Origin: CANKHA01 sp035699705 | GTDB lineage: Bacteria > Pseudomonadota > Alphaproteobacteria > Rhizobiales > Xanthobacteraceae | Reading direction: 5' to 3' | Length of the DNA: 13,581 bases | Assembly: GCA_035699705.1 (NCBI GenBank) | Contig: DASSPI010000101.1 | Span: forward strand, 1 to 13,581 | Part shown: positions 1 through 8,225 of the stretch, piece by piece | Numbering within the stretch: position 1 is the stretch's first letter | Layout of the letters: each line of letters begins with the position of its first letter | Program-made: the position numbers and the translations under genes | Notes under the pieces: generated by a model | Seen by the model: the letters and a program-made list of their open reading frames with translations, nothing else | Told to the model about the DNA's origin: nothing | Database searches by the model: none

Positions 1-2585
1 GCATCCTGCGCTTGCTGCGCTCGATCGTCGACGCGACCCTGCGGACCAACGCCTTCGCCCCGCAGTCGGCCGAGGCATTGGCGTTCAAGATCCAGTCGAA
101 CATGGTGCCGACGCTGCCCGCGCCGATCCCCTACCGCGAAATCTGGGTCTACAGCCCGCGCGTCGAGGGCATCCACTTGCGCGGCGGCCCGGTCGCTCGC
201 GGCGGCCTGCGCTGGTCCGACCGGCGCGACGACTTCCGCACCGAAATCCTCGGCCTGATGAAGGCCCAGCTGGTCAAGAACGCGGTGATCGTGCCGACCG
301 GCGCCAAGGGCGGCTTCTATGCCAAGCAATTGCCCAGCCCGGCGGTCGATCGCGACGCCTGGCTGGCCGAAGGCACCGAAAGCTACCGCATCTTCATCCG
401 CTCTTTGTTGTCGATCACCGACAACATTGTCGACGACAAGGTCGTCCATCCCGACCAAGTCGTCATCCGCGACGGCGAGGACCCTTATTTCGTGGTCGCC
501 GCCGACAAGGGCACCGCGACCTTCTCCGATATCGCCAATACGATTTCGCTGGAGCGGAATTTCTGGCTGGGCGATGCCTTCGCCTCCGGCGGCTCGGCCG
601 GCTACGACCACAAGAAAATGGGCATCACCGCGCGCGGCGCCTGGGAGGCGGTCAGGCGGCATTTCCGCGAGCTCGACATCGACATCACGCGCACGCCATT
701 CACCGTCGCCGGCATCGGCGATATGTCGGGCGACGTGTTCGGAAACGGCATGCTGCGTGAGCGCACCATCAAACTGGTCGCGGCTTTCGATCACCGCGAC
801 ATCCTGGTCGATCCCGACCCCGATCCGGAAAAAAGCCTGGCCGAGCGGCAACGGCTGTTCGAGCTGCCGCGCTCGAGCTGGCAGGATTACGACAAGGCGC
901 TGATCTCGCCAGGCGGCGGGGTGTTTTCCCGCGCGGCCAAGGAAATCAAGCTCACGCCGGAAATCGCGTCGCTGCTCGGGCTGGCCGGCGAAAAGGCTAC
1001 CCCGCAGGAAGTAATCAAGGCGATCCTGAAGATGCCGGCCGACCTGCTCTGGTTCGGCGGAATCGGCACCTATGTGCGGGCCTCGCAGGAAAGCGACGAG
1101 AGCGTAGGGGACCGTGCCAACGATGCTATCCGTGTCGCCGCGGGCGATCTGCGCTGCCGTGTGATCGGCGAGGGCGCCAATCTCGGCATCACCCAGCGCG
1201 GACGCATCGAGGCGGCCATGCGCGGCGTCAAGCTCAACACCGACGCCATCGACAATTCCGCCGGCGTGAACACCTCCGATCTGGAGGTGAATATCAAGAT
1301 CGCGCTCAGCGCGCCGGTGCGCGACGGGCGGCTCTCCACGCAAGCGCGCGACTCGCTGCTGACGGAGATGACCGGGGATGTCGCTGCGCTCGTGCTGCGC
1401 AACAATTATCTGCAAACGCTCTCGCTCTCGCTTACCGAACGGCGCGGGCTCGAGGATCTCGGCTTCCTGCAACGCCTGATGCAGGTGCTGGAAGCCAAAG
1501 GTGAGCTCGACCGGACGGTGGAATTCCTGCCGGAGGGAATGGAGATCGCCGAACGGCGCAAACGCATGCAGTCGCTGACGCGACCCGAACTCGCGGTGCT
1601 GCTGGCCTATGCCAAGCTCTCGCTGAAATCCGAGCTGCTCGACAGCGACGTGCCGGACGATCCCTATCTCGGCCGCGAACTGGCGCGCTATTTCCCGCAG
1701 GCGATGAGCGCGCGCTTCCCCGACGCGCTGCAGAAACACCGGCTGCGGCGCGAGATCATCGCGACCCAGCTGGCGAATTCCATGATCAACCGCGGCGGGC
1801 CGGCGCTGGTGGCGCGGATCGCCGACGAGACCGGCGCCTCGGCCGCGGGCATCGCGGCCGCCTTTGCCGCCGTGCGCGACAGCTATGACATGCCGGGACT
1901 GAACGAGGATATCAACGCGCTCGACGGCAAGGTCGCGGGCGACGTGCAGCTCGGCCTTTATGCGCAGGTGCAGAATCTGCTGCTCGACCGCCTGGTGTGG
2001 TTCCTGCGCAACGCCGATCTGAGCAAAGGCTTGGATGGCCTGGTCGAACATTATCGCAAAGGCATTGCCGAGGTCGCCGCCGCGCTCGATTCCGCCTTGC
2101 CGGAGGAGACCGCCGCGGCCCGCGCGGCATGGGCGGTGGAGCTCGCCATGGCCGGCGCGCCGGACGAACCGGCGCAACGCTTCGCCACGCTCCCGCTGCT
2201 GACGACCGCGCCCGACATCGTGCTGGTGGCGGATCGCACCAAGATGCCGGTGGCGGAGGTTACGGCGACCTATTTCGCGGCCGAGGCTTTCTTCCGCCTT
2301 GATCGCATCATCACAGCAGCGGGCGAGATCAGGCCGACCGATTATTTCGACCGGCTCGCGCTCAATCGCGCGCTCGATTCGATCGGCAACGCCAAGCGCC
2401 GCATCACCGCAGCGATGGTGGCGACTGGCGCGTCGGGCCAAGCCGCCGTGGAAGCCTGGCTCCAGCCGCATGCCACCGAGATCGACCGCATCCGCACCGC
2501 GGTGCATGAGATCGCCGCCTCCGGGCTAACGATCTCGAAACTCTCGGTGGCGGCAAGCTTGCTGGGCGATCTGGCGAAGGGCTGA
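1..2585 (+). CDS. gdhB: NAD-specific glutamate dehydrogenase, large (180-kDa) class, C-terminal part
   Basis: Oxidatively deaminates L-glutamate to 2-oxoglutarate and ammonia with NAD+; a cytoplasmic catabolic enzyme. The reading frame is open from the left window edge (codons from base 3) to TGA at 2583-2585, so the N-terminal half (ACT-like regulatory part) is missing; the class is about 1600 residues and about 860 are visible. The catalytic domain (Bac_GDH) is plain: GGLRWSDRRDDFRTEI starts about 64 residues after the TTG at 12, followed by lysine-rich KAQLVKNAV and PTGAKGGF (about residues 95-102). Further on are the nucleotide-binding-domain signatures VAGIGDMSGDVFGNG and VIGEGANLGITQRGR. 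The TTG at 12 is an internal codon, not a start. It converges with purH over a palindromic repeat. The family is certain; the symbol gdhB follows common usage in alphaproteobacteria (gdh or gdh2 elsewhere). Confidence 0.95.
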   Translation, partial: ILRLLRSIVDATLRTNAFAPQSAEALAFKIQSNMVPTLPAPIPYREIWVYSPRVEGIHLRGGPVARGGLRWSDRRDDFRTEILGLMKAQLVKNAVIVPTGAKGGFYAKQLPSPAVDRDAWLAEGTESYRIFIRSLLSITDNIVDDKVVHPDQVVIRDGEDPYFVVAADKGTATFSDIANTISLERNFWLGDAFASGGSAGYDHKKMGITARGAWEAVRRHFRELDIDITRTPFTVAGIGDMSGDVFGNGMLRERTIKLVAAFDHRDILVDPDPDPEKSLAERQRLFELPRSSWQDYDKALISPGGGVFSRAAKEIKLTPEIASLLGLAGEKATPQEVIKAILKMPADLLWFGGIGTYVRASQESDESVGDRANDAIRVAAGDLRCRVIGEGANLGITQRGRIEAAMRGVKLNTDAIDNSAGVNTSDLEVNIKIALSAPVRDGRLSTQARDSLLTEMTGDVAALVLRNNYLQTLSLSLTERRGLEDLGFLQRLMQVLEAKGELDRTVEFLPEGMEIAERRKRMQSLTRPELAVLLAYAKLSLKSELLDSDVPDDPYLGRELARYFPQAMSARFPDALQKHRLRREIIATQLANSMINRGGPALVARIADETGASAAGIAAAFAAVRDSYDMPGLNEDINALDGKVAGDVQLGLYAQVQNLLLDRLVWFLRNADLSKGLDGLVEHYRKGIAEVAAALDSALPEETAAARAAWAVELAMAGAPDEPAQRFATLPLLTTAPDIVLVADRTKMPVAEVTATYFAAEAFFRLDRIITAAGEIRPTDYFDRLALNRALDSIGNAKRRITAAMVATGASGQAAVEAWLQPHATEIDRIRTAVHEIAASGLTISKLSVAASLLGDLAKG

Positions 2586-2588
2586 CTC

Positions 2589-2672
2589 TTCGTCACTGCC
2601 GGGCTTGACCCGGCGATCCACCATATTTGCAAAGGAAGATGGATGCCCGGATCAAGTCCGGGGCATGACGAA
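2589..2672. repeat. Nested palindromic intergenic repeat, possible bidirectional terminator
   Basis: The gap between the convergent dehydrogenase and purH is almost wholly one imperfect inverted repeat. The left arm (2589-2620) and right arm (2640-2672) are near reverse complements, both ending in TTCGTCA when read outward and in GGATC/GGATG at the loop side. Each arm is itself a small hairpin: GCCGGG-cttga-CCCGGC in the left arm (2598-2614) and CCCGGA-tcaag-TCCGGG in the right (2646-2661). The whole could fold as one long stem or as two short ones. The pattern matches dispersed repeats that I recall from Bradyrhizobium-type genomes. It ends 6 bases before the purH stop codon. A role in ending transcription from both sides is inferred from position; there is no T-run. 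Confidence 0.75.
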
Positions 2673-2678
2673 TTTGTG

Positions 2679-4271
2679 CTAATGCTTGAAATGGCGCGTG
2701 CCGGTGAAGACCATGGCGATGCCGTGGTCGTCGGCCGCCTGGATCACCTCATCGTCGCGCACCGAACCGCCGGGCTGGATCACCGCCGTCGCGCCGGCCT
2801 CGATCGCCACCAGCAAGCCGTCGGCAAAGGGGAAGAAGGCATCGGATGCCACCACCGAGCCCTTGGTCAAAGGCGCGGCCACGCCCGCCTCTTTCGCTGC
2901 ATCTTCCGCCTTGCGCGCGGCGATGCGGGCGGAATCGACCCGGCTCATCTGCCCGGCGCCGATGCCCACGGTGGCGAGGTCCTTCGCATAGACGATGGTG
3001 TTCGACTTCACATGCTTGGCGACGCGGAAGGCAAACGCCAGATCGCGCTGCTCCGCCGCCGTCGGCGCGCGCCTGGTAACGGTCTTCAGCGTCATGTCGT
3101 CGACCACGGCATTGTCGCGCGATTGCACCAGCAGCCCGCCGGCGACGGTCTTCGCCGTCAGTCCCGCCGCGCGCGGGTCTGGCACGCCGCCGGACAGCAG
3201 CAGCCGCAGATTCTTTTTGGCGCCGACAATGGCGATGGCATCCTCGCTTGCGTCCGGCGCGATGATCACCTCGGTGAAGATTTCGGTGATGGCCTTGGCC
3301 GCCTCCGCGTCGAGCTTGCGGTTGAGCGCGACGATGCCACCGAAAGCCGAGGTCGGATCGCAGGCCAGCGCTTTGCGATAGGCTGCAACCAGGCTCGCGC
3401 CTTCCGCCACGCCGCAGGGATTGGCGTGCTTGACGATCACCACCGCGGCGGTGCGCTGCGGGTCGAACTCCGCGATGCATTCATAGGCCGCATCGGTATC
3501 GTTGATGTTGTTGTAGGAAAGCTGCTTGCCCTGCACCTGCCGCGCGGTGGCGACGCCGAAGCGTTGCTCCGGCGTGCGGTAGAAGGCGGCGCTCTGGTGC
3601 GGGTTCTCGCCATAGCGCAAGGCCTCCACGAGCTTGCCGCCGATCGCGCGGAAGGTTGGCGCGGCCTCGCCGAGCTGCTGCGCGAACCAGTTGGAGATGG
3701 CGGCGTCATAGGCCGCCGTGCGCGCATAGGCCTTCGCGGCAAGGCGCTTGCGCAGCGCCAGGGTCGTGGCGCCGTTCCGCGCCTTTAATTCGTCCAGCAG
3801 CGGCGCGTAATCTCCGGCATCGACCACCACGGCAACGTCATTGTGGTTCTTCGCCGCAGCGCGGATCATCGCCGGCCCGCCGATGTCGATATTCTCGATG
3901 CAGTCGTCGAAGCTCGCGCCCTTCGCCACCGTTTCCTCGAACGGATAAAGACTCACCACCAAGAGATCGATCGGCGTGATGTCGTGCGCCTGCATCGCGG
4001 CGGCATGTTCCTTGTTGTCGCGCATGGCGAGCAGCCCGCCGTGCACCTTGGGGTGCAGCGTTTTCACCCGACCGTCCATCATCTCGGGAAACCCGGTCAG
4101 CTCGGCCACGTCGACGACCTGCAATCCGGAGTCTTTCAACGCCTTGGCGGTGCCGCCGGTGGAGACGAGCTCGATGCCGTAACCGGCGAGCGCCCGGGCG
4201 AAATCGACAAGGCCGGACTTGTCGGACACTGACAAAAGAGCGCGGGCAATTCGGCGCGGCGACGTCGTCAT
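2679..4271 (-). CDS. purH: Bifunctional AICAR transformylase / IMP cyclohydrolase PurH
   Basis: Catalyses the last two steps of de novo purine synthesis: formylation of AICAR with 10-formyltetrahydrofolate, then ring closure of FAICAR to IMP. The 530 residues are full length for the family. The N-terminal MGS-like cyclohydrolase domain covers about 1-200, with STGGTAKAL (37-45), DGRVKTLHPKVHGG (66-79) and NIDIGGPAMIRAAAKN (127-142). The transformylase domain follows, with YGENPHQSAAFY (220-231), the catalytic Lys-His pair in KHANPCG (281-287) and CDPTSAFGG (304-312); the C-terminus carries DAFFPFADG and QPGGSVRDDEV. ATG at 4269-4271, TAG at 2679-2681. It starts 17 bases after the stop of the heparinase-like gene, so co-transcription is likely; no strong Shine-Dalgarno is visible (GGAA about 15 bases upstream only). 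Confidence 0.98.
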   Translation of the reverse strand: MTTSPRRIARALLSVSDKSGLVDFARALAGYGIELVSTGGTAKALKDSGLQVVDVAELTGFPEMMDGRVKTLHPKVHGGLLAMRDNKEHAAAMQAHDITPIDLLVVSLYPFEETVAKGASFDDCIENIDIGGPAMIRAAAKNHNDVAVVVDAGDYAPLLDELKARNGATTLALRKRLAAKAYARTAAYDAAISNWFAQQLGEAAPTFRAIGGKLVEALRYGENPHQSAAFYRTPEQRFGVATARQVQGKQLSYNNINDTDAAYECIAEFDPQRTAAVVIVKHANPCGVAEGASLVAAYRKALACDPTSAFGGIVALNRKLDAEAAKAITEIFTEVIIAPDASEDAIAIVGAKKNLRLLLSGGVPDPRAAGLTAKTVAGGLLVQSRDNAVVDDMTLKTVTRRAPTAAEQRDLAFAFRVAKHVKSNTIVYAKDLATVGIGAGQMSRVDSARIAARKAEDAAKEAGVAAPLTKGSVVASDAFFPFADGLLVAIEAGATAVIQPGGSVRDDEVIQAADDHGIAMVFTGTRHFKH

Positions 4272-4288
4272 CGTTGCATCAATTCCAG

Positions 4289-6049
4289 TTACAGCGGCAA
4301 TTCGGGTTGATGTTCTTGTAGCACGCGTTCGCCGCTCGTGGCGCGCGTCATGTGGGCAAAACTCCAGCGCACGGTCGCGCTTTTGCGCGCGCGGCCGTAG
4401 ATCACGATCTGCACGGTGCGCCGCGGCCCATCTTTGCCCGCGAGATAGACGCTCTCCTCGATCTCCACCTCGTGCTCGAAAGCGTTGAAGGTCCAGGCCT
4501 CGCGGTCGGGCATCAGCAGCATCACGCCGTGAGCGTCGGTCAACCGGTTCGCCTTCACCGACGGATGCAGATGAAAGCGCACGGCAAACTCGTCGCTTCT
4601 GCTGTCGGGCAATTTGTTGGGATTCGCAAGCTCGAATGAATCCTCGCCGTCGAGACGGCTGCCGTCGGCCATCAACATCAAGGAACGGTGGTGGATGACA
4701 CGAAACCGGTCGGCGTAGCCGTCATGCGAAGCATGCAGCAGCACCGAATCCGGGCGGTCGTCGCGCGTGACCCGCACATCCTTCAAGCCGCCGATGATCG
4801 GTGCGCCGAACATAAGGCGCTTCAAAGCCCCGGATTCCAGGAAGCGGCAGGACGACGTGTCGTTGAAAGTGACGGTGGAATGCGCCGCGGTGGCGCGCGC
4901 GACCTGGCGCCAGGTTTCCCGGCTGGTGGCCGGTATCCCGCAATTGATCACGATGCGCTGGACCTTTGACGACAGTTCGAACGACAGACAGCCGGCGTGC
5001 GCTTCCTGGCTGAGCGCGATCGGCGGCGGCCGGCCGGCATCCATCAACAGCACGGTTCCGGCCGCTTCAATCCGCTGGTAGCCGGAATGCGGCGCGGCCG
5101 AGAGCGGCGCGCCACGCGCGTCGTCATAGGCCAGCACGGTGGCGAGCAGGTCGGGCTGCGTCGGCCCCATGCCGTTGAAATGCGCGAAATTGCCGTCGCC
5201 ATGGCGAAAGAAGCGCAGCATCGGCATCATACGATCGATGGCGTTGAGCAAGGCCGGCGGCGGCGCGGCATTGCGCGAGGAAAAGGCCTGCCGCAGCGGC
5301 AAGAGATCGAGCAGCAACTCGATCAGCGCATCCGGGTTACGGCTGATATGTCCGCCGTCGGGAAGGATCTGCCGCGCCAGCTCGTCCACCAGCCGCCGCG
5401 CGGATTTCTTCAAATGGCGCGACTGTCCGGCCATGCAGAGCGAGGCATAGGTCAGCGCGATCAGCGCCTGCAGCCTCGGCACGCCGTCGCGCGCATTATG
5501 CGCGGTGCGCCGCAGCGTGCGCACCTGGCGGCTCAGACTGCGCATGAAGCGGCGGTAGAAGCGCACGTCCGCGTCGTTCAGCAGCAAGGGCGATTGGCAG
5601 AGCCAGGAAAGGACACGGCGCGAGAGAATGTCGGGCCGCCATGCGGTGGCGTGCCAGGACCCCTGCAAGGTGATCCATTCGTCCACCAGGGCGCGGGCAT
5701 TGGCGCGGGTGATGCCCGAGTCGGCGGCGCGCAGATGCCGCAGCCAGCCGAACCCAAGCAGACCGACCGCCCATTCGTCGGACGGCGGAATGATCTCGAA
5801 AGGAGAGCGGCCGTCGCAGATCACCACCTTGCCGGCGAAGGCGAAACGCCCGGCATAAATTTCCGCCGCGCGGGTCGCATCGGACGTGCGCAGGTCCTGC
5901 GGCGCTATGATCAGGCGATCGGTTTTACCGGGGAAAAAACGCCAGCGAAGGAGAGGATGACCGCTCAGGCGGCTGCCCAGCTTGCGCAATCCGCCCCGCA
6001 GCAATAGCGCGGAAAGCTTCGCACGTTCGGCGACCGAGACGCGCGACAT
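4289..6049 (-). CDS. Heparinase II/III family protein, substrate unknown
   Basis: Resembles the heparinase II/III-like proteins that sit between rsmB and purH in Hyphomicrobiales. Such proteins pair an N-terminal alpha-helical (alginate-lyase-like toroid) domain with a C-terminal beta-sandwich (Heparinase_II_III). Here the first ~320 residues are helix-rich and include WITLQGSWHATAWRPD and LPDGGHISRNP; the C-terminal half has HSGYQRIEAAGTV, SQEAHAGCLSFELSS and RATAAHSTVTFNDTSSCRF, with histidines that could serve a lyase site. No signal peptide is evident, which is odd for a polysaccharide lyase. Start choice: ATG at 6047-6049 gives MSRVSVAERAKL, like related proteins as I recall them, and has GAGGG (6055-6059) just upstream; ATG at 6061 or 6103 and TTG at 6124 are alternatives. 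It lies between rsmB and purH on the same strand. Actual activity on a glycosaminoglycan is unproven. Confidence 0.88.
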   Translation of the reverse strand: MSRVSVAERAKLSALLLRGGLRKLGSRLSGHPLLRWRFFPGKTDRLIIAPQDLRTSDATRAAEIYAGRFAFAGKVVICDGRSPFEIIPPSDEWAVGLLGFGWLRHLRAADSGITRANARALVDEWITLQGSWHATAWRPDILSRRVLSWLCQSPLLLNDADVRFYRRFMRSLSRQVRTLRRTAHNARDGVPRLQALIALTYASLCMAGQSRHLKKSARRLVDELARQILPDGGHISRNPDALIELLLDLLPLRQAFSSRNAAPPPALLNAIDRMMPMLRFFRHGDGNFAHFNGMGPTQPDLLATVLAYDDARGAPLSAAPHSGYQRIEAAGTVLLMDAGRPPPIALSQEAHAGCLSFELSSKVQRIVINCGIPATSRETWRQVARATAAHSTVTFNDTSSCRFLESGALKRLMFGAPIIGGLKDVRVTRDDRPDSVLLHASHDGYADRFRVIHHRSLMLMADGSRLDGEDSFELANPNKLPDSRSDEFAVRFHLHPSVKANRLTDAHGVMLLMPDREAWTFNAFEHEVEIEESVYLAGKDGPRRTVQIVIYGRARKSATVRWSFAHMTRATSGERVLQEHQPELPL

Positions 6050-6054
6050 CAAGG

Positions 6055-6059
6055 CCCTC
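6055..6059 (-). promoter_or_regulatory. Ribosome binding site favouring the 6049 start of the heparinase-like gene
   Basis: On the minus strand GAGGG lies 5 bases before the ATG at 6049-6047, a usable Shine-Dalgarno spacing. The upstream candidates (ATG 6061, ATG 6103, TTG 6124) lack a comparable purine run at the right distance. It overlaps the ATG at 6061, so use of that start cannot be excluded. Confidence 0.45.
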
Positions 6060-6151
6060 ATCGTAGTCGCGGGCACCCGACTCCCGCGCTCCGTCGATAC
6101 CATAGCCCGGGGCAGACAGGCCAACTATTTGGAAGAGTGGTGGAAAATCCT

Positions 6152-7486
6152 CTATGACCGTTCCAAACGCGCCGCATAAAAGCCGTCAAGGCCGCTAAGT
6201 CGCGAATCACTATTGGGCAGTTGGGAAGGCAGGCTGCGCAAGTCGCCGGCCGGGGTGAGCAGTTCCGAAAGGCCGCCAACTTCCGCGGCTGTGATGGGGC
6301 GGCGGCGCAGCGATGACTCGCGTTGCAGTAGCGCCGTCACCTGATCGATACCTTCCTCCGGCTCCAGCGAGCAGACGCAATAGATCAATGTGCCGGCGGG
6401 CTTCACCAGCGCAGCCGCGCGGTCGAGCAGGCGCTGCTGCAGCGATGTGAGCGCGGTCAGGTCAGCCTCATGTTTGATCCAGGGAATATCGGGATGCCGG
6501 CGGATGGTGCCGGTGGAGGAGCAGGGCGCGTCGAGTAGCACGGCGTCGAACGGCTCGGCATTCCATTCGGTTGCGTCGGCCGCGATCGTCTCTGCCTGTA
6601 ATCCCACCCGGGTGAGATTATCGCGCAAGCGCTCCAGCCGCGCCTCGGAGCGGTCAACTGCGGTGACCTGTGCGCCCGCGTGGGCGAGCTGCATGGTCTT
6701 GCCGCCGGGCGCGGCGCAGAGATCCGCCACGCGCTTGCCCTGCAGATCGCCGAACAGCCGGGCGGGCAGCGCGGCGGCGGCATCTTGCACCCACCACTCG
6801 CCTTCGGCGAAGCCCGGCAGCAGCGAGATGCGCCCTTGCGCCACAACCCGCACGGTGCCGGTGGGCAGCACGGTGCCGCGCAAACGTGCCGCCCAGGATT
6901 CCGCATCGCCTTTTACCGTGAGATCGAGCGCGGGCTCCTGCCCGTTCGCCCGCGCAATCGCGCGCGCGTTCTCCGCGCCATAGGCGCGCGACCAGCGCTG
7001 CATCAGCCAGGCCGGCGTGTCGAAATCCGCGCTGTCGATTTCGGAAAGGCGCTGCGGACCTTCCTTGCTCACCCTGCGCAGCACGGCATTGATCAGGCCG
7101 GCAAAATGCTTGGCGTTATTGTCCGCCTGCGCGATGCGCACGGCGAGATCGACCGCGGCGTGATCGGGCACTTCGAGCCAGAGGATCTGCGCCGCGCCGA
7201 TCAGCAGCGCGGACTCGGTGCGCGGGGCTTTGACGGGCGGCCCTCCGCGCTCCAGAAACAGCGACAGCAGATGCCGCAGCGTCCCGAGCCGGCGCAGCAC
7301 GGTGGCGATCAGCCTGCGCGCCAAAGCGCGGTCGCGGTCTTGCAGCGCCGCCAGGCCGGGATGGCTTTCGAGCTGTTCGTCGAGCGGGCGGCCGCGGCGC
7401 AGCACGCCTTCGATGATTTCCGCCGCAACCCGGCGCGCGGCGAGGCCGGGCGGATCGCGGAAACGGTCGGTTTTGGAGCGGTTCAT
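6152..7486 (-). CDS. rsmB: RsmB-type 16S rRNA (cytosine-C5) methyltransferase, NusB domain plus methylase
   Basis: SAM-dependent RNA m5C methyltransferase; RsmB modifies C967 of 16S rRNA in E. coli, and this protein has the same architecture. With the ATG at 7484-7486 it has 444 residues. An N-terminal NusB-like RNA-binding domain covers about 15-140, ending in FAGLINAVLRRVS. The Rossmann methylase follows with WWVQDAAAALPARL (231-244), SAM motif I LCAAPGGKTMQLA (256-268), motif IV DAPCSSTGTIRRHPD (319-333; Cys322, product release) and motif VI YCVCSLEPEEG (369-379; Cys372, nucleophile). The C-terminus GLDGFYAARLERS is the usual end. An upstream in-frame TTG at 7573 would add 29 residues that lie outside the NusB domain, so I prefer the ATG. 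It is the first gene of the probable unit rsmB - heparinase-like - purH. Other m5C-methylase paralogues exist, but the NusB fusion favours RsmB. Confidence 0.93.
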   Translation of the reverse strand: MNRSKTDRFRDPPGLAARRVAAEIIEGVLRRGRPLDEQLESHPGLAALQDRDRALARRLIATVLRRLGTLRHLLSLFLERGGPPVKAPRTESALLIGAAQILWLEVPDHAAVDLAVRIAQADNNAKHFAGLINAVLRRVSKEGPQRLSEIDSADFDTPAWLMQRWSRAYGAENARAIARANGQEPALDLTVKGDAESWAARLRGTVLPTGTVRVVAQGRISLLPGFAEGEWWVQDAAAALPARLFGDLQGKRVADLCAAPGGKTMQLAHAGAQVTAVDRSEARLERLRDNLTRVGLQAETIAADATEWNAEPFDAVLLDAPCSSTGTIRRHPDIPWIKHEADLTALTSLQQRLLDRAAALVKPAGTLIYCVCSLEPEEGIDQVTALLQRESSLRRRPITAAEVGGLSELLTPAGDLRSLPSQLPNSDSRLSGLDGFYAARLERS

Positions 7487-7602
7487 TCCGGGAGCAGTCG
7501 CACAGATGACGCGGAGAATCGAGATAAACCGGCCGTTAACAGAATGAGAACAAATAGCGAATACCTGTTGCAACCAAAGCCAATTCGGCGCATTTTAGGA
7601 TT
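7487..7602. promoter_or_regulatory. Divergent intergenic region between rsmB and the nuclease gene
   Basis: A 116-bp spacer, more AT-rich than its surroundings around 7540-7600, that must carry the promoters for the leftward rsmB unit and the rightward nuclease gene. I see only weak -35/-10 candidates, for example TTGCAA at 7568-7573 with TTTTAG at 7593-7598 for the rightward side, with a 19-base spacer. AGGA at 7597-7600 is a plausible but very close Shine-Dalgarno for the ATG at 7603. A sequence like an alphaproteobacterial LexA box is discussed under findings. Promoter function is inferred from gene layout. Confidence 0.45.
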
Positions 7603-8166
7603 ATGTTCACACCAATCGGACCATTGTCCTTGGCTGCGCCGCGCGGCGCCTTGCTGGTCGGCCTCCTGGCGTTCAGCCTGGGGACGGCCATTGGCGCGAC
7701 GGCGTCCGGGTCATATTTCGGTCCGCGCCCGGACCGGTTGGCGACCGTGGCCATGCCTTCGGGCGCGGAGGTCACCGCCGCCATTCCCGCTAAGCCGATG
7801 GTCGCTCGCGGCGTTTATTCCGCCGAGGTTTTGCGCATAGCCGACGGCGACACGTTCGAGGCGCGGGTGCAGGTCTGGCCGGGCATCGCGATCACCACCC
7901 TGGTCCGGCTGCGCGGAATCGACACGCCGGAACTCAAGGCGCGCTGCCCGGCGGAGCGTGTCAAAGCGGAGGCCGCCCGCAGCAAGCTCGCGGCCATCCT
8001 GGCCGAAGGCGCGGTGGAAATCAGCCGCGTCGGTCTCGACAAGTTCGGCGGCCGTATCGATGCCGCGGCTTCCACCCGATCCACCGCCGATGTTGCCGCC
8101 GCCATTCTGCACTCCGGTCTCGGCCGCAGCTATTCCGGCGGCCGCCGCGAAGGCTGGTGCTCGTAA
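7603..8166 (+). CDS. Thermonuclease (staphylococcal nuclease-like) family protein, membrane-anchored or exported
   Basis: An SNase-fold protein of 187 residues, expected to cleave nucleic acids with Ca2+. Residues 14-36 form one hydrophobic segment after a short N-terminus (APRGALLVGLLAFSLGTAIG), so it is probably a signal anchor facing the periplasm. The SNase domain covers about 70-187. Compared with the S. aureus enzyme, IADGDTF holds the metal-binding Asp (D83, like D21) and VRLRGIDTPEL holds R102 (like R35), D107/T108 (like D40/T41) and E110 (like E43). KFGGRI offers R151 as the R87 counterpart, shifted by one glycine, as is common in this subfamily. The end GRREGWCS is typical of short alphaproteobacterial members. 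The catalytic set looks intact; the biological role is not known. The next gene follows after 59 bases on the same strand. Confidence 0.88.
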   Translation: MFTPIGPLSLAAPRGALLVGLLAFSLGTAIGATASGSYFGPRPDRLATVAMPSGAEVTAAIPAKPMVARGVYSAEVLRIADGDTFEARVQVWPGIAITTLVRLRGIDTPELKARCPAERVKAEAARSKLAAILAEGAVEISRVGLDKFGGRIDAAASTRSTADVAAAILHSGLGRSYSGGRREGWCS

Positions 8167-8214
8167 CGGGTGACTCATCCGCCCCAAGCCGTTACTCATG
8201 CCGTCGCATTTGAT

Positions 8215-8221
8215 GGAGAGG
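8215..8221 (+). promoter_or_regulatory. Ribosome binding site that supports the GTG start at 8226
   Basis: GGAGAGG lies 4 bases before GTG at 8226-8228. It is a strong Shine-Dalgarno match and supports this GTG as the start of the cyclopropane synthase gene. A nearby ATG at 8198 is in another frame and leads only to a short spurious ORF. Confidence 0.75.
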
Positions 8222-8225
8222 GATC

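Noticed and set aside
319..903. Overlapping plus-strand frame of 194 codons within the glutamate dehydrogenase gene
   Set aside because: Off-frame Ser/Arg/Pro-rich translation of a conserved gene; not a nested gene.
2643..3788. Plus-strand open frame of 381 codons opposite purH
   Set aside because: Antisense shadow of purH; the translation shows no recognisable domain and begins inside the intergenic palindrome.
4997..6007. Plus-strand open frame of 336 codons opposite the heparinase-like gene
   Set aside because: Antisense shadow of a gene with clear family motifs; the translation has no domain features.
7487..7573. TTG start 29 codons upstream for rsmB
   Set aside because: The added residues lie outside the NusB domain and would occupy most of the divergent promoter region.
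6680..7840. Plus-strand open frame of 386 codons across rsmB, the divergent spacer and the nuclease start
   Set aside because: Overlaps two well-supported genes and a promoter region, with no domain; chance openness at high GC.
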